The position numbers were made by a program, and so were the translations under genes. A stretch of DNA of 6,283 nt from Bacteroidales bacterium (lineage in GTDB: Bacteria; Bacteroidota; Bacteroidia; Bacteroidales; Dysgonomonadaceae), in the NCBI GenBank assembly GCA_012798745.1, contig JAAZMQ010000320.1:1-6283 (forward strand), in the 5' to 3' direction. Below, in pieces: positions 6,227-6,283 of this stretch (position 1 is its first letter; every line of letters starts with the position of its first letter). The notes beneath the pieces are model-generated. The model saw nothing but the letters and a program-made list of their open reading frames with translations, had not been told where the DNA came from and searched no databases.

Positions 6227-6283
6227 CTACTCTTTATTCTATTTACTTATTGTTTACTTTAAAAAAGACATGGCTGCTTCCCT
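6227..6283. other. Window edge: undetermined gene end or leader sequence upstream of the terminator
   Basis: This AT-rich stretch has two weak readings. On the minus strand one open frame from the edge reads REAAMSFLK then TAA (6254-6256), 27 nt before the terminator stem, as expected of a gene 3' end; an internal ATG would also give a five-residue MSFLK leader peptide. On the plus strand an ATG at 6270-6272 follows an A-rich stretch and starts MAAS before the window ends, which could be a divergent gene. No convincing TTG/TAnnTTTG promoter is seen on either strand. The sequence here is too short to choose. Confidence 0.3.

Noticed and set aside
1..6283. CRISPR arrays, tRNA/rRNA genes, insertion sequences or phage genes.
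   Set aside because: No repeat-spacer pattern, RNA gene fold, inverted terminal repeats or transposase motifs were seen; the window is filled by trp genes.

Overview
The window carries a tryptophan biosynthesis operon on the minus strand, read from right to left: trpB (4965-6158), trpE (3547-4953), a decayed trpG remnant (about 3362-3545), trpD (2363-3361), trpC (1567-2358), trpF (922-1560) and trpA (155-925). At the left edge, the last 51 codons of a plus-strand Gfo/Idh/MocA-type oxidoreductase (3-158) converge on trpA, and the two stop codons overlap. At the right edge, 125 bases upstream of trpB hold a strong intrinsic terminator hairpin pointing towards trpB.

The gene order trpB-E-(G)-D-C-F-A, with trpB first and trpA last, fits Bacteroidetes and most likely Bacteroidales. 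The TrpE and TrpD sequences have the Bacteroidales style (for example PIAGTTRRTG in TrpE and KHGNYGATS in TrpD). Start codons mostly follow A/T-rich sequence without Shine-Dalgarno sites, which also fits. I cannot resolve a genus.

The genes are packed tightly: 11 nt between trpB and trpE, 4 nt between trpD and trpC, 6 nt between trpC and trpF, and a 4-nt overlap between trpF and trpA. The one loose junction is 185 nt between trpE and trpD. There, one minus-strand frame reads as the last ~58 residues of a TrpG/PabA glutamine amidotransferase, including the FHPE His/Glu motif. The N-terminal two thirds, which carry the oxyanion loop and the catalytic Cys, are gone, and an in-frame TGA interrupts the remnant just before FHPE. 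The operon therefore encodes chorismate-to-tryptophan enzymes but no intact local glutaminase for anthranilate synthase. TrpE also has Gly instead of the usual Arg in its DLxRND motif, so the first step of the pathway is the part that looks altered. TrpD, TrpC, TrpF, TrpA and TrpB all look intact.

No novel multi-gene system is visible. The points worth attention are the trpG decay, the TrpE substitution, the terminator or attenuator in front of trpB, and the overlapping convergent 3' ends at the left edge.
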